Assembly: GCF_026222555.1 (NCBI RefSeq)
Contig: NZ_CP098511.1
Span: forward strand, 2,833,501-2,897,500
Direction: 5' to 3'
DNA: 64,000 nucleotides
Source of the DNA: Aquimarina sp. ERC-38
GTDB lineage: Bacteria; Bacteroidota; Bacteroidia; Flavobacteriales; Flavobacteriaceae
Below the pieces are notes generated by a model. That model was not told the DNA's origin, did not search any database, and was given only the letters and a program-made list of their open reading frames with translations. Made by a program: the position numbers and the translations under genes. Below are positions 9,341 through 18,766 of the stretch, piece after piece. How positions within the stretch are numbered: position 1 is the stretch's first letter; each line of letters starts with the position of its first letter.

Positions 9341-11401
9341 TTGAGTACAAAATTTAACCCGCCGATTGCCGATAAAATTCCTGTAACTTTAGAAAAACAT
9401 GGAGATGTTAGAGTTGATAATTATTTTTGGCTTAATGATCGCGATAACGATAAGGTCATTGATTACCTCAACCGGGAAAACGATTATAATGACAGGGTAA
9501 CTGCACATACAAAAAATTTCCAGGAAGCACTTTTTAAAGAAATGAAAGGTAGGATAAAAGAGGATGATGCTTCCGTACCGTATAAAAATAACGGGTACTG
9601 GTACATTACCCGATTTGAAAAAGGAAAGAATTATCCCATTTATGCCTGTAAAAAAGAAACCTTAGATGCCCCGGAAGAAATTCTTTTTGATGTAAACCAG
9701 GAAGCCGAAGGTCATAGCTATTTTAATATGCGTGGATTAAGTGTAAGTCCGGACAATCATAAAATTGCTTTTGCCACAGATACCACCGGGAGGCGTAATT
9801 ACACCATTCGCATAAAAGATTTACGTACTGGCGAAATCTATACAGATGTTATTGAAAAAACTACCGGAAATTGTACCTGGGCTGCGGATAATCAAACCTT
9901 GTTTTATACGAAAAAAGATGAAGAAACTTTGCGATCAAATCGTATTCTAAGGCATAAATTAGGACAACCAGTAAGCAAAGATCAAGTAGTGTATTTTGAA
10001 GAAGACGATACCTTTTCAACCTATGTATATAAAACCAAATCAAAAAAATACATTGTAATTGGTTCCAGCAGTACTTTAACCTCAGAATATCGAATCCTAC
10101 CTGCTACTCAACCCGAAGGGGATTTTACTGTTTTTCAAAAAAGAACAAGAGGTCTGGAATATAATATAGCACATTTTCAAGATTCTTTTTACATCTTGAC
10201 CAATAAAGATAAAGCTACAAATTTTAAATTGATGGTAACCCCTGAGACTAAAACGTCAAAAGAAAACTGGGAAGAAGTGATTCCACATCAGAAAGATGTA
10301 TTGTTAGAAGACATTGACATCTTTAAAAAATACCTGGTAATTAGTGAGCGCTCCGAAGGGTTATCAAAAATTCGAATTAAAAGTTGGGATGGCTCGCAAG
10401 ATTATTACCTTCCTTTTGATAATGAGACTTATACTGCATATGTTAGTACCAACCCGGATTTTGATACCGAAATTTTAAGGTATGCCTATAATGGATTGAC
10501 GACTCCCAATTCTGTCATTGATTTCAATATGGATACTAAAGAAAAAGAAATCAAGAAAGAACAGGAAGTTTTAGGGGGAACCTTTAAAAAAGAAAATTAT
10601 ACCTCAGATAGAGTGTGGGCTACCGCGCGGGACGGAGTTAAAATTCCAATCTCGCTAGTTTATAAAAAAGGAATCATTAAAAACGGAAACAACCCATTGT
10701 TACAATATGGTTACGGATCTTATGGTAATACGATTGACCCGTATTTTTCAACGGTTCGCTTAAGTTTGTTAGACCGCGGATTTATTTATGCTATCGCCCA
10801 TGTAAGAGGAAGTGAATATTTGGGTAGGCCCTGGTATGAAAACGGAAAACTACTCAAAAAGAAAAACACCTTTACTGATTTTATCGACTGTTCAAAATAC
10901 CTAATTGAAAATAAGTATACGTCAAGCGAACATTTATACGCTTCCGGCGGATCAGCGGGCGGATTGCTTATGGGGGTAATTATCAATGAAGCTCCCGAAC
11001 TATATAACGGGGTTATCGCATCAGTGCCTTTTGTAGATGTAATGACAACCATGCTGGATGAAAGTATACCCTTAACTACGGGAGAATATGATGAATGGGG
11101 TAATCCTAACGAATCTGTTTATTATAAGTATATGCGATCGTATTCGCCTTACGATAATGTAAAAAAACAAGCCTATCCTAATTTATTAGTGACTACCGGG
11201 CTACATGATTCACAAGTACAATACTGGGAGCCTGCAAAATGGGTCGCTAAACTACGTGAACTCAAAACCAATGATACCCTTTTACTATTACATACCAATA
11301 TGGATGCCGGGCATGGGGGCGCTTCCGGAAGGTTTGAAGCAATTAAAGAAGTCGCTGAAGAATACGCATTTATCCTTGACCTGGAAGGGATTACCACATA
11401 A
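9341..11401 (+). CDS. ptrB: S9 family prolyl oligopeptidase / oligopeptidase B
   Basis: The 686-residue product has an N-terminal beta-propeller (about 70-410) and a C-terminal alpha/beta hydrolase domain. The catalytic triad is readable: Ser538 in GGSAGG, Asp623 in GLHDSQV and His658 in DAGHGG. Length and the N-terminus (HGDVRVDNYFWLNDRDN) fit oligopeptidase B, which cuts short peptides after basic residues. There is no signal peptide, so it should be cytoplasmic. The best start is TTG at 9341; no in-frame ATG precedes the conserved N-terminus. The gene symbol is by family similarity. Confidence 0.87.
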   Translation: MSTKFNPPIADKIPVTLEKHGDVRVDNYFWLNDRDNDKVIDYLNRENDYNDRVTAHTKNFQEALFKEMKGRIKEDDASVPYKNNGYWYITRFEKGKNYPIYACKKETLDAPEEILFDVNQEAEGHSYFNMRGLSVSPDNHKIAFATDTTGRRNYTIRIKDLRTGEIYTDVIEKTTGNCTWAADNQTLFYTKKDEETLRSNRILRHKLGQPVSKDQVVYFEEDDTFSTYVYKTKSKKYIVIGSSSTLTSEYRILPATQPEGDFTVFQKRTRGLEYNIAHFQDSFYILTNKDKATNFKLMVTPETKTSKENWEEVIPHQKDVLLEDIDIFKKYLVISERSEGLSKIRIKSWDGSQDYYLPFDNETYTAYVSTNPDFDTEILRYAYNGLTTPNSVIDFNMDTKEKEIKKEQEVLGGTFKKENYTSDRVWATARDGVKIPISLVYKKGIIKNGNNPLLQYGYGSYGNTIDPYFSTVRLSLLDRGFIYAIAHVRGSEYLGRPWYENGKLLKKKNTFTDFIDCSKYLIENKYTSSEHLYASGGSAGGLLMGVIINEAPELYNGVIASVPFVDVMTTMLDESIPLTTGEYDEWGNPNESVYYKYMRSYSPYDNVKKQAYPNLLVTTGLHDSQVQYWEPAKWVAKLRELKTNDTLLLLHTNMDAGHGGASGRFEAIKEVAEEYAFILDLEGITT

Positions 11402-11488
11402 TTAAAAAAAATATAGTAACTTCGCGTAGTTACGATGACTGTTTATAGAGGAAGTTGATAGGAAATAGGCAGTACGAAAACACCCTTT

Positions 11489-12529
11489 ATGAAACAAGAA
11501 ATTAGAGCTCATAATTCTGTTTTGGATTTGATTGGAGATACTCCTTTAATTAAGTTAAATAGGATTTTGGCTAAATACCCTGGTAACTATTACGCAAAAA
11601 TTGAAGCTTTTAACCCAGGACACTCCACTAAAGATAGAATTGCACTTTACATCATAGAACAAGCTGAAAAAAAGGGAATTTTAAAACCTGGTGATACGAT
11701 TATTGAGACGACCAGTGGTAATACTGGTTTTAGCTTGGCTATGGTAAGTATAATTAAAGGTTATGACTGTATTCTGGCAGTAAGTTCAAAATCATCAGCA
11801 GATAAAATAGAAACCCTTAAAAATATGGGGGCCAAAGTATATGTTTGCCCTGCTAATGTCAGTACGGATGACCCCAGGTCGTATTATCAGGTAGCCAAAC
11901 GTTTACATGAAGAAACACCTAATTCCATTTATATTAATCAATATTTTAACGAACTTAATATTGAAGCACATTATAAAACTACCGGTCCGGAAATCTGGAA
12001 TCAAACTAATGGACTACTAACGCATTTTGTAGCATGTTGCGGTACCGGGGGAACCATTTCGGGGACCAGTCGTTATTTAAAAGAACAAAATAAAGATATT
12101 AGTGTTTTAGGCATTGATGCGTACGGATCAGTTTTAAAAAAATATCATGAAACCGGGCAATTGGATAAAAAAGAAATTTATCCGTATCGAATTGAAGGAT
12201 TGGGTAAAAATTTGATTCCAAGCGCTACTGATTTTGATAGTATTGATCATTTTGAAAAAGTAACAGACGAAGATAGTGCACATACCGCTCGAGAATTAGC
12301 AAAAACTGAAGGATTATTTTTAGGGTATACCAGCGGTGCTGCCATTCAGGGCGTAAAGCAATTAGCTAAACAAGGTGTTTTTGCTAAAGATAGTAATGTG
12401 GTGATCCTGTTACCCGATCACGGTTCAAAATATTTAAGCAAAATTTATAGTGACCAGTGGATGGAAGATCAGGGGTTCTTTGATACGGAACAAATAGAAA
12501 ATCCACAGAAGGTAGAAGTGATCCGATAG
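11489..12529 (+). CDS. PLP-dependent cysteine synthase / cystathionine beta-synthase-like enzyme
   Basis: The 346-residue product is a fold-type II PLP enzyme: Lys48 in HSTKDR should bind [14 protein letters not shown] is the substrate loop and GTGGTISG binds the phosphate. Such enzymes replace the beta-substituent of serine derivatives with a sulfur or other nucleophile. The C-terminus lacks CBS regulatory domains. It sits 96 bp upstream of an oxoamine synthase resembling the flavobacterial cysteate acyltransferase, so it may supply cysteate or cysteine for sulfonolipids. That role is inference; ordinary cysteine synthesis is the alternative. Confidence 0.8.
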   Translation: MKQEIRAHNSVLDLIGDTPLIKLNRILAKYPGNYYAKIEAFNPGHSTKDRIALYIIEQAEKKGILKPGDTIIETTSGNTGFSLAMVSIIKGYDCILAVSSKSSADKIETLKNMGAKVYVCPANVSTDDPRSYYQVAKRLHEETPNSIYINQYFNELNIEAHYKTTGPEIWNQTNGLLTHFVACCGTGGTISGTSRYLKEQNKDISVLGIDAYGSVLKKYHETGQLDKKEIYPYRIEGLGKNLIPSATDFDSIDHFEKVTDEDSAHTARELAKTEGLFLGYTSGAAIQGVKQLAKQGVFAKDSNVVILLPDHGSKYLSKIYSDQWMEDQGFFDTEQIENPQKVEVIR

Positions 12530-12625
12530 CGCTAAATTCGGGTTGGGTTTCCTACGAAATTATTATGCGAAACGATCAATTTTCTGTATTTTCGCACACT
12601 TATGTTACAATCAAAGTTGAGGTAG

Positions 12626-13888
12626 ATGAAAGATTTATTTGATAAGATTTATGCAGACAAAGGGCCCTTAGGCAAATGGGCGGATCAGGCAGAAGGATAT
12701 TTTGTTTTTCCTAAATTAGAAGGCCCGATATCAAATAGAATGAAGTTCCAGGGTAGAGAAGTCGTTACCTGGAGTATTAATGATTACCTTGGATTGGCTA
12801 ATATGGACGAAGTCCGAAAAGTAGACGCCGAAGCAGCACAAGCTTACGGATCAGCTTATCCTATGGGAGCCAGAATGATGAGCGGACATACCGACCTACA
12901 CGAACAATTACAAGACGAACTTGCTGAATTTGTGGATAAAGAAGCTGCTTATTTATTAAATTTCGGATATCAGGGAATGGTTTCTACCATTGATGCCCTG
13001 GTAAACAAAGACGATATTATCGTTTATGATGTAGATGCACACGCTTGCATTATTGATGGTGTACGATTACATCAGGGACAGCGCTATACCTATCGTCACA
13101 ACGATATGGAAAGTATTGATAAAAACCTGATGCGCGCTACGAAGATGGCTGAAAAAACTGGAGGAGGTATCCTGCTGATTTCAGAAGGTGTGTTTGGAAT
13201 GCGCGGCGAACAAGGTAAGTTGAAAGAGATTGTTGCCCTTAAAGAAAAGTATAACTTCCGTCTATTCGTAGATGATGCGCACGGATTCGGAACATTAGGA
13301 AAAACAGGGGCAGGTACCGGACAAGAACAGGGAGTACAGGATCAGATTGATGTATATTTTGCCACTTTTGCAAAAAGTATGGCAAGTACCGGAGCATTTA
13401 TTGCTGCGGATAAGGAGATTATAGATTATTTAAAATATAATTTACGGTCCCAGATGTTTGCTAAATCTCTACAAATGCAACTGGTCGTAGGTGCTTTAAA
13501 GCGTCTGGATATGTTACGTACCATGCCGGAATTGAAGCAAAAGTTATGGGCAAATGTAAATGCTTTACAAAATGGTCTGCGCGAACGAGGTTTTGACTTG
13601 GGAACTACCCAAAGTTGTGTAACACCGGTATATTTAAAAGGAAGTATCCCGGAAGCCATGGCACTAGTTAAAGACTTACGTGAAAATTATGGTATCTTCT
13701 GCTCGATTGTAGTATATCCAGTTATTCCAAAAGGATTAATTTTACTTCGTTTAATTCCTACTGCATCTCATACTATGGAGGATATTGAAGAAACTCTCAA
13801 TGCCTTTTCTGCCATACGGGAACGCCTGGAAAGTGGAGTTTATAAAAAAATGTCTGCTGCATTAGCAGAATCTATGGGCGACTACTAA
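12626..13888 (+). CDS. Alpha-oxoamine synthase, probable cysteate/serine acyltransferase for sphingolipid-like lipids
   Basis: The 420-residue product is a fold-type I PLP enzyme of the 2-amino-3-ketobutyrate-CoA ligase / serine palmitoyltransferase family. Lys250 in FATFAKSMAST is the PLP lysine, and Asp217/His219 in VDDAHGFG are the expected cofactor contacts. The N-terminus MKDLFDKIYADKGPLGKWAD and the motif YPMGARMMSGHT are, as I recall, those of the flavobacterial enzyme that condenses cysteate with a fatty acyl thioester in capnine synthesis. That lipid is needed for efficient gliding in Flavobacterium johnsoniae. Serine palmitoyltransferase activity is the main alternative. Confidence 0.8.
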   Translation: MKDLFDKIYADKGPLGKWADQAEGYFVFPKLEGPISNRMKFQGREVVTWSINDYLGLANMDEVRKVDAEAAQAYGSAYPMGARMMSGHTDLHEQLQDELAEFVDKEAAYLLNFGYQGMVSTIDALVNKDDIIVYDVDAHACIIDGVRLHQGQRYTYRHNDMESIDKNLMRATKMAEKTGGGILLISEGVFGMRGEQGKLKEIVALKEKYNFRLFVDDAHGFGTLGKTGAGTGQEQGVQDQIDVYFATFAKSMASTGAFIAADKEIIDYLKYNLRSQMFAKSLQMQLVVGALKRLDMLRTMPELKQKLWANVNALQNGLRERGFDLGTTQSCVTPVYLKGSIPEAMALVKDLRENYGIFCSIVVYPVIPKGLILLRLIPTASHTMEDIEETLNAFSAIRERLESGVYKKMSAALAESMGDY

Positions 13889-13974
13889 ATATTAGGGAAT
13901 TGCCAGAATGTATAATAACTATCTTATAAGTAGAAAGAGCTAATTTTTTCTATAAACATGCATGTCATTTTATT

Positions 13975-14100
13975 ATTGGTGTCCGGTTAAAATAGAAAAT
14001 AGTTTATAAAGCATAGTGACATAAAGTGATTCCAAAATTTAAAGTATGTAGAGGATGCCTTTTTACTTTTTCAGATACCCGTCCGCAGGCGGGTCTTAAA
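13975..14100 (+). repeat. Composite dispersed repeat: GTGTCCGGTTAAAA element plus REP-like palindrome, copy A
   Basis: In the 537-bp gene-free gap 13889-14425 a segment begins GTGTCCGGTTAAAATAG, continues TTTATAAAGCATAG, GTGATTCCAAA and TTTAAAGT, and ends at the palindrome ACCCGTCCGCAGGCGGGT (14078-14095). The same blocks in the same order appear inverted at 34670-34765, with a palindrome nearby at 34541-34580. The remainder of the gap, 14101-14425, shows only AT-rich sequence with no gene. Confidence 0.7.
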
Positions 14101-14425
14101 TCTTTACCAGAAACTAATATAATTTTACGTTGATTTGGCTATACTAATGGGAATATGCTAATAATTCATAGGTTTCATACTATTAAAACCATACCTGAAA
14201 ACACTTTTTTATAATACCTATATCACCCACAAAATTAACTCTGTCCTACTTCATACAGAGCTTTAAAATTTTTTTCAAAAGAAATCTTAAAATAGGTTAA
14301 TGTTATCATAAACATATTTACTTTTATAGCGTAGATAAATTATATGTTAACACTATAATTTGTTTGCGTATTCATTTAATTTATTAGATCACAAACCTTA
14401 AACTAATCTCAAAATTCACATTTTT

Positions 14426-17422
14426 ATGACACAACATTATCTTTTAACACTATTACTATTACTAACATTATCAGTGCGTAGTCAGTCTGTTCCGCAGACG
14501 TATGAAGCGGAAAGTTCACTTCTGGGAGGTGCCGCCAAAGTTAATACCAATCATATAGGCTTTACCGGTAGTGGCTTTGTAGATCAATTTACCATAAAAG
14601 GGGCATCCGCAGCATTTACGATTGAGGTTGCCGAAGCGGGTTCTTATTATGTAACTTTACGTTATTCTAATGGCACCAAAAACGACAACACCCTAAGCCT
14701 TTATGTAAATGATGTTGATGTACGCCAAACGATTCTAAAACCTACTTCTCAAAGTTGGAAAGTCTGGGGTAATAAAACCGAAATTTTAGAATTAAACGAA
14801 GGAACTAATACGATACGGTACCAACATGATACCGATGATAGCGGGTTTGTAAACCTGGATCACATTTGGCTATCTAAGCTGGCGGGTAATGGTGTAATAG
14901 GCACCCCGATCCTTAAAGATCAGTATAGTGTAGTAGTACAGGATTATGTGCAACTACCAAATACCGCAAATAATAAACCTCCCAGACTAAATACTTTTGC
15001 CTTTTTTGAAGACCGAAAATTTGTGGGGGAAGAAAGAGAAGGTAAAATATACGAGTTAATTGAAGAGGGACAAGCGGTAACTTACCAATTGTTTTTAGAT
15101 ACCCGAAAAGCAATTGCTCAAAACACCGGAAGAAATTTAAATACACAATCCTCTATGCACGGAGGATTAAGGGGTATTGCTTTTCATCCGGATTTTGCTA
15201 CTAATGGAAAGTTTTACACCTCGGTTATGGAAGACAGACCTTCTAACCCGGCGGATTTCAATTATATTTCAGATTCTTCGAACCCTATTGATGCTGATGG
15301 TGTATTAGTAGAGTGGACGTATGATTTTGCTTTAAACCGTATAGATTCAACCAGTTATCGGGAAGTTTTTAGAATAGGGATGCCCGTATATGATCACCCG
15401 ATCAAACAGATTGCATTCAACCGCTATGCTGCTCCTGGTGATGAAGATTATGGTTTACTATACGTAACGCATGGTGATGGTAGTGTACAATCTGCAACTG
15501 CCGGAGGAGGTCTTAACAATGACGCACTGGGCAAAATACTGCGAATAGACCCACTTGCCAATGATGAAAGTCCCTACACTGTACCTGTTACCAATCCCTT
15601 TGTGGGCGATGATGCTTACTTGGATGAAATATATGCTCTAGGTTTTAGAAACCCGCATACGTTAAGCTTTAACCAGCATCGGGACGGAAAAAGTTATTTA
15701 ATTTCCGGGGAAGCAGGTCGTGACAATATTGAAGAAGTTAATCTAGTGTATCCCGGGGCAAATTACGGATGGGCTAACCGCGAAGGTACCTTTGTACACC
15801 TTAATAGCGGGGGAGGTATTGTAGAAGGGCTTTCTCCTTTACCAGAAAATGAGGCAGAATTAGGGTATACCTATCCCGCGGCACAATGGGGACACGAAGG
15901 TGATATTGGAAAAGGTTTTGTAGGTCAGGCAATAGCCGGGGGCTACGTATATACCAGTCCCGACCAAAATATTCAACAGTACATATTTGTAGATTTTGCA
16001 AATTCCGGTCGTTTGTTCTATTGTAATTTTGATGATTTGCTTGCCAGCAACATTCAGTTAGATGTAAACGATCCTTTACGTAGCAGTCCTTCTTCTTTAA
16101 CACAAGCACAGATTTATGAATATAGTGTGTACTACGATGATGATAGTGACCCTTCAACGCCAGCCATAGCTAAAGAATCTATGAAGGATATTATTGATGA
16201 TGATGAGAACTATGATGGCAGCAACCGTGCCGATATCCGGTTTGGGCAGGATCAGGAAGGTATAGTATATATGCTAAACAAGAGAAACGGAAGAATATAT
16301 ACGATACAAACGGTTACTCCTGTAATACCACCTACTTTTACGTTTTCTTATGAAGCCGAAGATGCTAAAACAAATGGGGTTATCGGAACAAAACATCCGG
16401 GTTTTCGGGGAACAGGATTTGTTGAGTATTTAACTAGACAGGGTAGATTTGTAACCTTTGAAGTTGAAGTACCAGAGGAGGATTTGTACATTGTAGATAT
16501 GCGGTACGCTGCCGGAAGTCCGAATGGACCTATTCAGGAAAGAACTATGAGTCTATATGTAAATCAACAAAAAGTAGAAAGTATAAATTTTGAAATAACA
16601 GGTTCCTGGAGGACACGAAGCAATAAGTTGCTGACCATACCACTCAATAAAGGAAGTAATACCGTCACTTTTCAATATGATCCTGGTGATACCGGGTATA
16701 TTAATATAGATTATATAGATCTTAAAAAATCAACTTACCAGGCAGAAGATGCTTCTACAAATGCCATTATAGGAGATAAACACGCAAATTTTGCAGGAAC
16801 GGGGTTTGTCGAATACCTAACCCAACAAGGAAGGTTTGTCTCATTTGATATTGATGTTTCTCAATCAGGAACCTATCAGGTAGACGCCAGATACGCTGCT
16901 CAAGAATGGAGAAATGCTACCCAAGATCGAACTATGAGTTTATATCTAAACGATACGCTTGTAGATCAAATTGCATTTCCAGTAACTAGCTCGTGGAGCG
17001 AATGGGCTAATAGTAGTATTGATCTGCCTTTGGAACAAGGTATAAATAAACTTAGATATGAATTTGATCCTGGCGACACCGGTTTTATCAATTTAGATTA
17101 TATTGTAGTGTCTCAAAATATAAAAGATACAGTAGCTGCTGCTATTACTTCTCATCTGAATAATTTGATAACTGAAAAGTCTGAGGAAGTATTTGGAACG
17201 CTTTATCCTAATCCTGTACGAACAAATGTTTCACTAGCGTACAAAGGTAATTCTGAAAAAGTTCAAATTTCGGTTATGGATATGTATGGTAATAAAGTAT
17301 ATAGTCAGGTTTCTTCTTCTCAAGATGTTCTTTTTACTATGAGTAATCTTAAAAAAGGAATGTATTTTATAACTTTAAAAGATAATTCTCAAACGGTCAC
17401 CCGTAAAATTTTTAAAGAATAG
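14426..17422 (+). CDS. Secreted CBM / glucose-sorbosone dehydrogenase-like protein with T9SS sorting tail
   Basis: The 998-residue product has a signal peptide (residues 1-19), a CBM6/35-like domain (about 25-155) and a six-bladed sugar dehydrogenase-like domain (about 165-600, with HGGLRGIAFHPDF and GFRNPHTLSF). Two further CBM-like domains follow (about 645-760 and 765-895; both contain YEAEDA or YQAEDA, FVEYLT and DPGDTG). A C-terminal type IX sorting domain ends SNLKKGMYFITLKDN. The three CBM copies are internal repeats. It is predicted to be exported across the outer membrane and to bind and oxidise sugars. PQQ dependence is family knowledge, not visible here. Confidence 0.85.
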   Translation: MTQHYLLTLLLLLTLSVRSQSVPQTYEAESSLLGGAAKVNTNHIGFTGSGFVDQFTIKGASAAFTIEVAEAGSYYVTLRYSNGTKNDNTLSLYVNDVDVRQTILKPTSQSWKVWGNKTEILELNEGTNTIRYQHDTDDSGFVNLDHIWLSKLAGNGVIGTPILKDQYSVVVQDYVQLPNTANNKPPRLNTFAFFEDRKFVGEEREGKIYELIEEGQAVTYQLFLDTRKAIAQNTGRNLNTQSSMHGGLRGIAFHPDFATNGKFYTSVMEDRPSNPADFNYISDSSNPIDADGVLVEWTYDFALNRIDSTSYREVFRIGMPVYDHPIKQIAFNRYAAPGDEDYGLLYVTHGDGSVQSATAGGGLNNDALGKILRIDPLANDESPYTVPVTNPFVGDDAYLDEIYALGFRNPHTLSFNQHRDGKSYLISGEAGRDNIEEVNLVYPGANYGWANREGTFVHLNSGGGIVEGLSPLPENEAELGYTYPAAQWGHEGDIGKGFVGQAIAGGYVYTSPDQNIQQYIFVDFANSGRLFYCNFDDLLASNIQLDVNDPLRSSPSSLTQAQIYEYSVYYDDDSDPSTPAIAKESMKDIIDDDENYDGSNRADIRFGQDQEGIVYMLNKRNGRIYTIQTVTPVIPPTFTFSYEAEDAKTNGVIGTKHPGFRGTGFVEYLTRQGRFVTFEVEVPEEDLYIVDMRYAAGSPNGPIQERTMSLYVNQQKVESINFEITGSWRTRSNKLLTIPLNKGSNTVTFQYDPGDTGYINIDYIDLKKSTYQAEDASTNAIIGDKHANFAGTGFVEYLTQQGRFVSFDIDVSQSGTYQVDARYAAQEWRNATQDRTMSLYLNDTLVDQIAFPVTSSWSEWANSSIDLPLEQGINKLRYEFDPGDTGFINLDYIVVSQNIKDTVAAAITSHLNNLITEKSEEVFGTLYPNPVRTNVSLAYKGNSEKVQISVMDMYGNKVYSQVSSSQDVLFTMSNLKKGMYFITLKDNSQTVTRKIFKE

Positions 17423-17458
17423 CGTTGGCATAAAAAATTAGAAGCAACTATATATATT

Positions 17459-17489
17459 AAAAAGCTGTCTATAAAGGCAGCTTTTTATT
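17459..17489. terminator. Bidirectional rho-independent terminator
   Basis: AAAAAGCTGTCT-ATAA-AGGCAGCTTTTTAT forms a stem flanked by A and T runs, between two convergent genes ending at 17422 and 17516. Confidence 0.8.
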
Positions 17490-17515
17490 GTAAAAGGTTA
17501 GGGTAAAAGAACAGT

Positions 17516-18634
17516 CTAAATTTCTTTTCTGAAGGTACGACGCATCTTATGTTGAGTATGGTCATAATCCGTCCAAAGTGCCTGAATTGCCTTATTTTCT
17601 TCTAACTCTGGGTTAGTTTCAACCACTTTAATCCCATTGCGGATAAAGGTTTCGTTCATTTCCTTAAAAATTAAAGCCGTAATCCCTTTATTTTGATATT
17701 CAGGGTCAACTCCTATTAGGTAGAAGGATGCAGTATCATTTCTTTTTTGTGCTTTTAGGATATGTAAAAATTTTAAGGGGTAAATCTTTCCATTCATCTT
17801 CTTTAAAGCTTTAGAAAAAGAAGGCATCACAATAGAAAAAGCAATTAATTTACCAGTTTCATCGGCAATACAAGTAATATATTCCGGATTGAGATAAGGT
17901 AAATATTTCTTTTTATACATATCAATCTGATACTGCTGAATAGGTACAAAAGTCTGTAAACTACTATAGGTTTTATTCAGTAATTCAAACATATCATCTG
18001 CATATGCCAGTAACTCTTTGCTTTTATTGAACTTTAAAAGTTGTAGTTTATATTTTTCCTTGATAATTTTAGCAAAACGGATAACTTTTGGTCGGGTTTC
18101 CGTGGGTACTTTAATTTTATATTCTACCCAGGTTGCTGCATCTTCAAAACCTAATTGTTTAAAATGCTCAGCATAATACGGATAATTGTACCAGGTGATC
18201 ATGGTATTTAACTCTTCAAAACCTTTAATTAATACTCCTGCTTTGTCCATATTCGAAAAACCTACTGGTCCTTCCATATATGTTAAATCATGCTTTCTTC
18301 CGTAATCAGCTACGGTTTCCAATAATTTTTTAGTAATCTCAATGTCATCAATCACATCAAACCACCCGAAGCGGACTTTTAGTTTCTTTTGCTCTTTAAC
18401 TTCAATCCAATTGATAATAGCAGCTATTCGTCCTACAATTTTATCATCTTTAAGGGCTACATAATAGCTTGCCTGAGCGTTTTTATAAACCGGATTTTTT
18501 TCAGGATTGACGACATCTAATTCTTCCTTGATAATAGAAGGAACATAAAAAGGGGAGTCTTTATAAAGGGTAAAAGGAAATTTGATAAAAGCTTTCAAAT
18601 CACTTTTAGAAGTCATCTCTTTTATGGTAATCAT
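17516..18634 (-). CDS. GNAT-superfamily-like protein of Bacteroidota, function unknown
   Basis: From the ATG at 18634 the product has 372 residues. A TTG 24 bases further up is possible but the ATG starts the natural MITIKEMTSKSDLKAFIKFP. The C-terminal half holds an acetyltransferase-like core with SFYLIGVDPEYQNKGITALI, resembling the acetyl-CoA pyrophosphate loop (Q/RxxGxG/A). No peptide or membrane signal is present. It is probably a cytoplasmic N-acyltransferase; the substrate cannot be inferred. It converges on the previous gene across a shared terminator. Confidence 0.65.
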   Translation of the reverse strand: MITIKEMTSKSDLKAFIKFPFTLYKDSPFYVPSIIKEELDVVNPEKNPVYKNAQASYYVALKDDKIVGRIAAIINWIEVKEQKKLKVRFGWFDVIDDIEITKKLLETVADYGRKHDLTYMEGPVGFSNMDKAGVLIKGFEELNTMITWYNYPYYAEHFKQLGFEDAATWVEYKIKVPTETRPKVIRFAKIIKEKYKLQLLKFNKSKELLAYADDMFELLNKTYSSLQTFVPIQQYQIDMYKKKYLPYLNPEYITCIADETGKLIAFSIVMPSFSKALKKMNGKIYPLKFLHILKAQKRNDTASFYLIGVDPEYQNKGITALIFKEMNETFIRNGIKVVETNPELEENKAIQALWTDYDHTQHKMRRTFRKEI

Positions 18635-18766
18635 ATAGCCACGATAGTTCTTTGACAAATATAGGTTGCTTTTCCTAAAAAGATGAACCTTATTTTATCA
18701 TTTTGTCAGGAGAATATCAACTAAATGTTAACTAAAACCAGTTTTCTTTTTATCCGGATTCGTATT

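Noticed and set aside
11416..11433. GTAACT-TCGCGT-AGTTAC hairpin after the S9 peptidase
   Set aside because: Short stem without a T run; not convincing as terminator.
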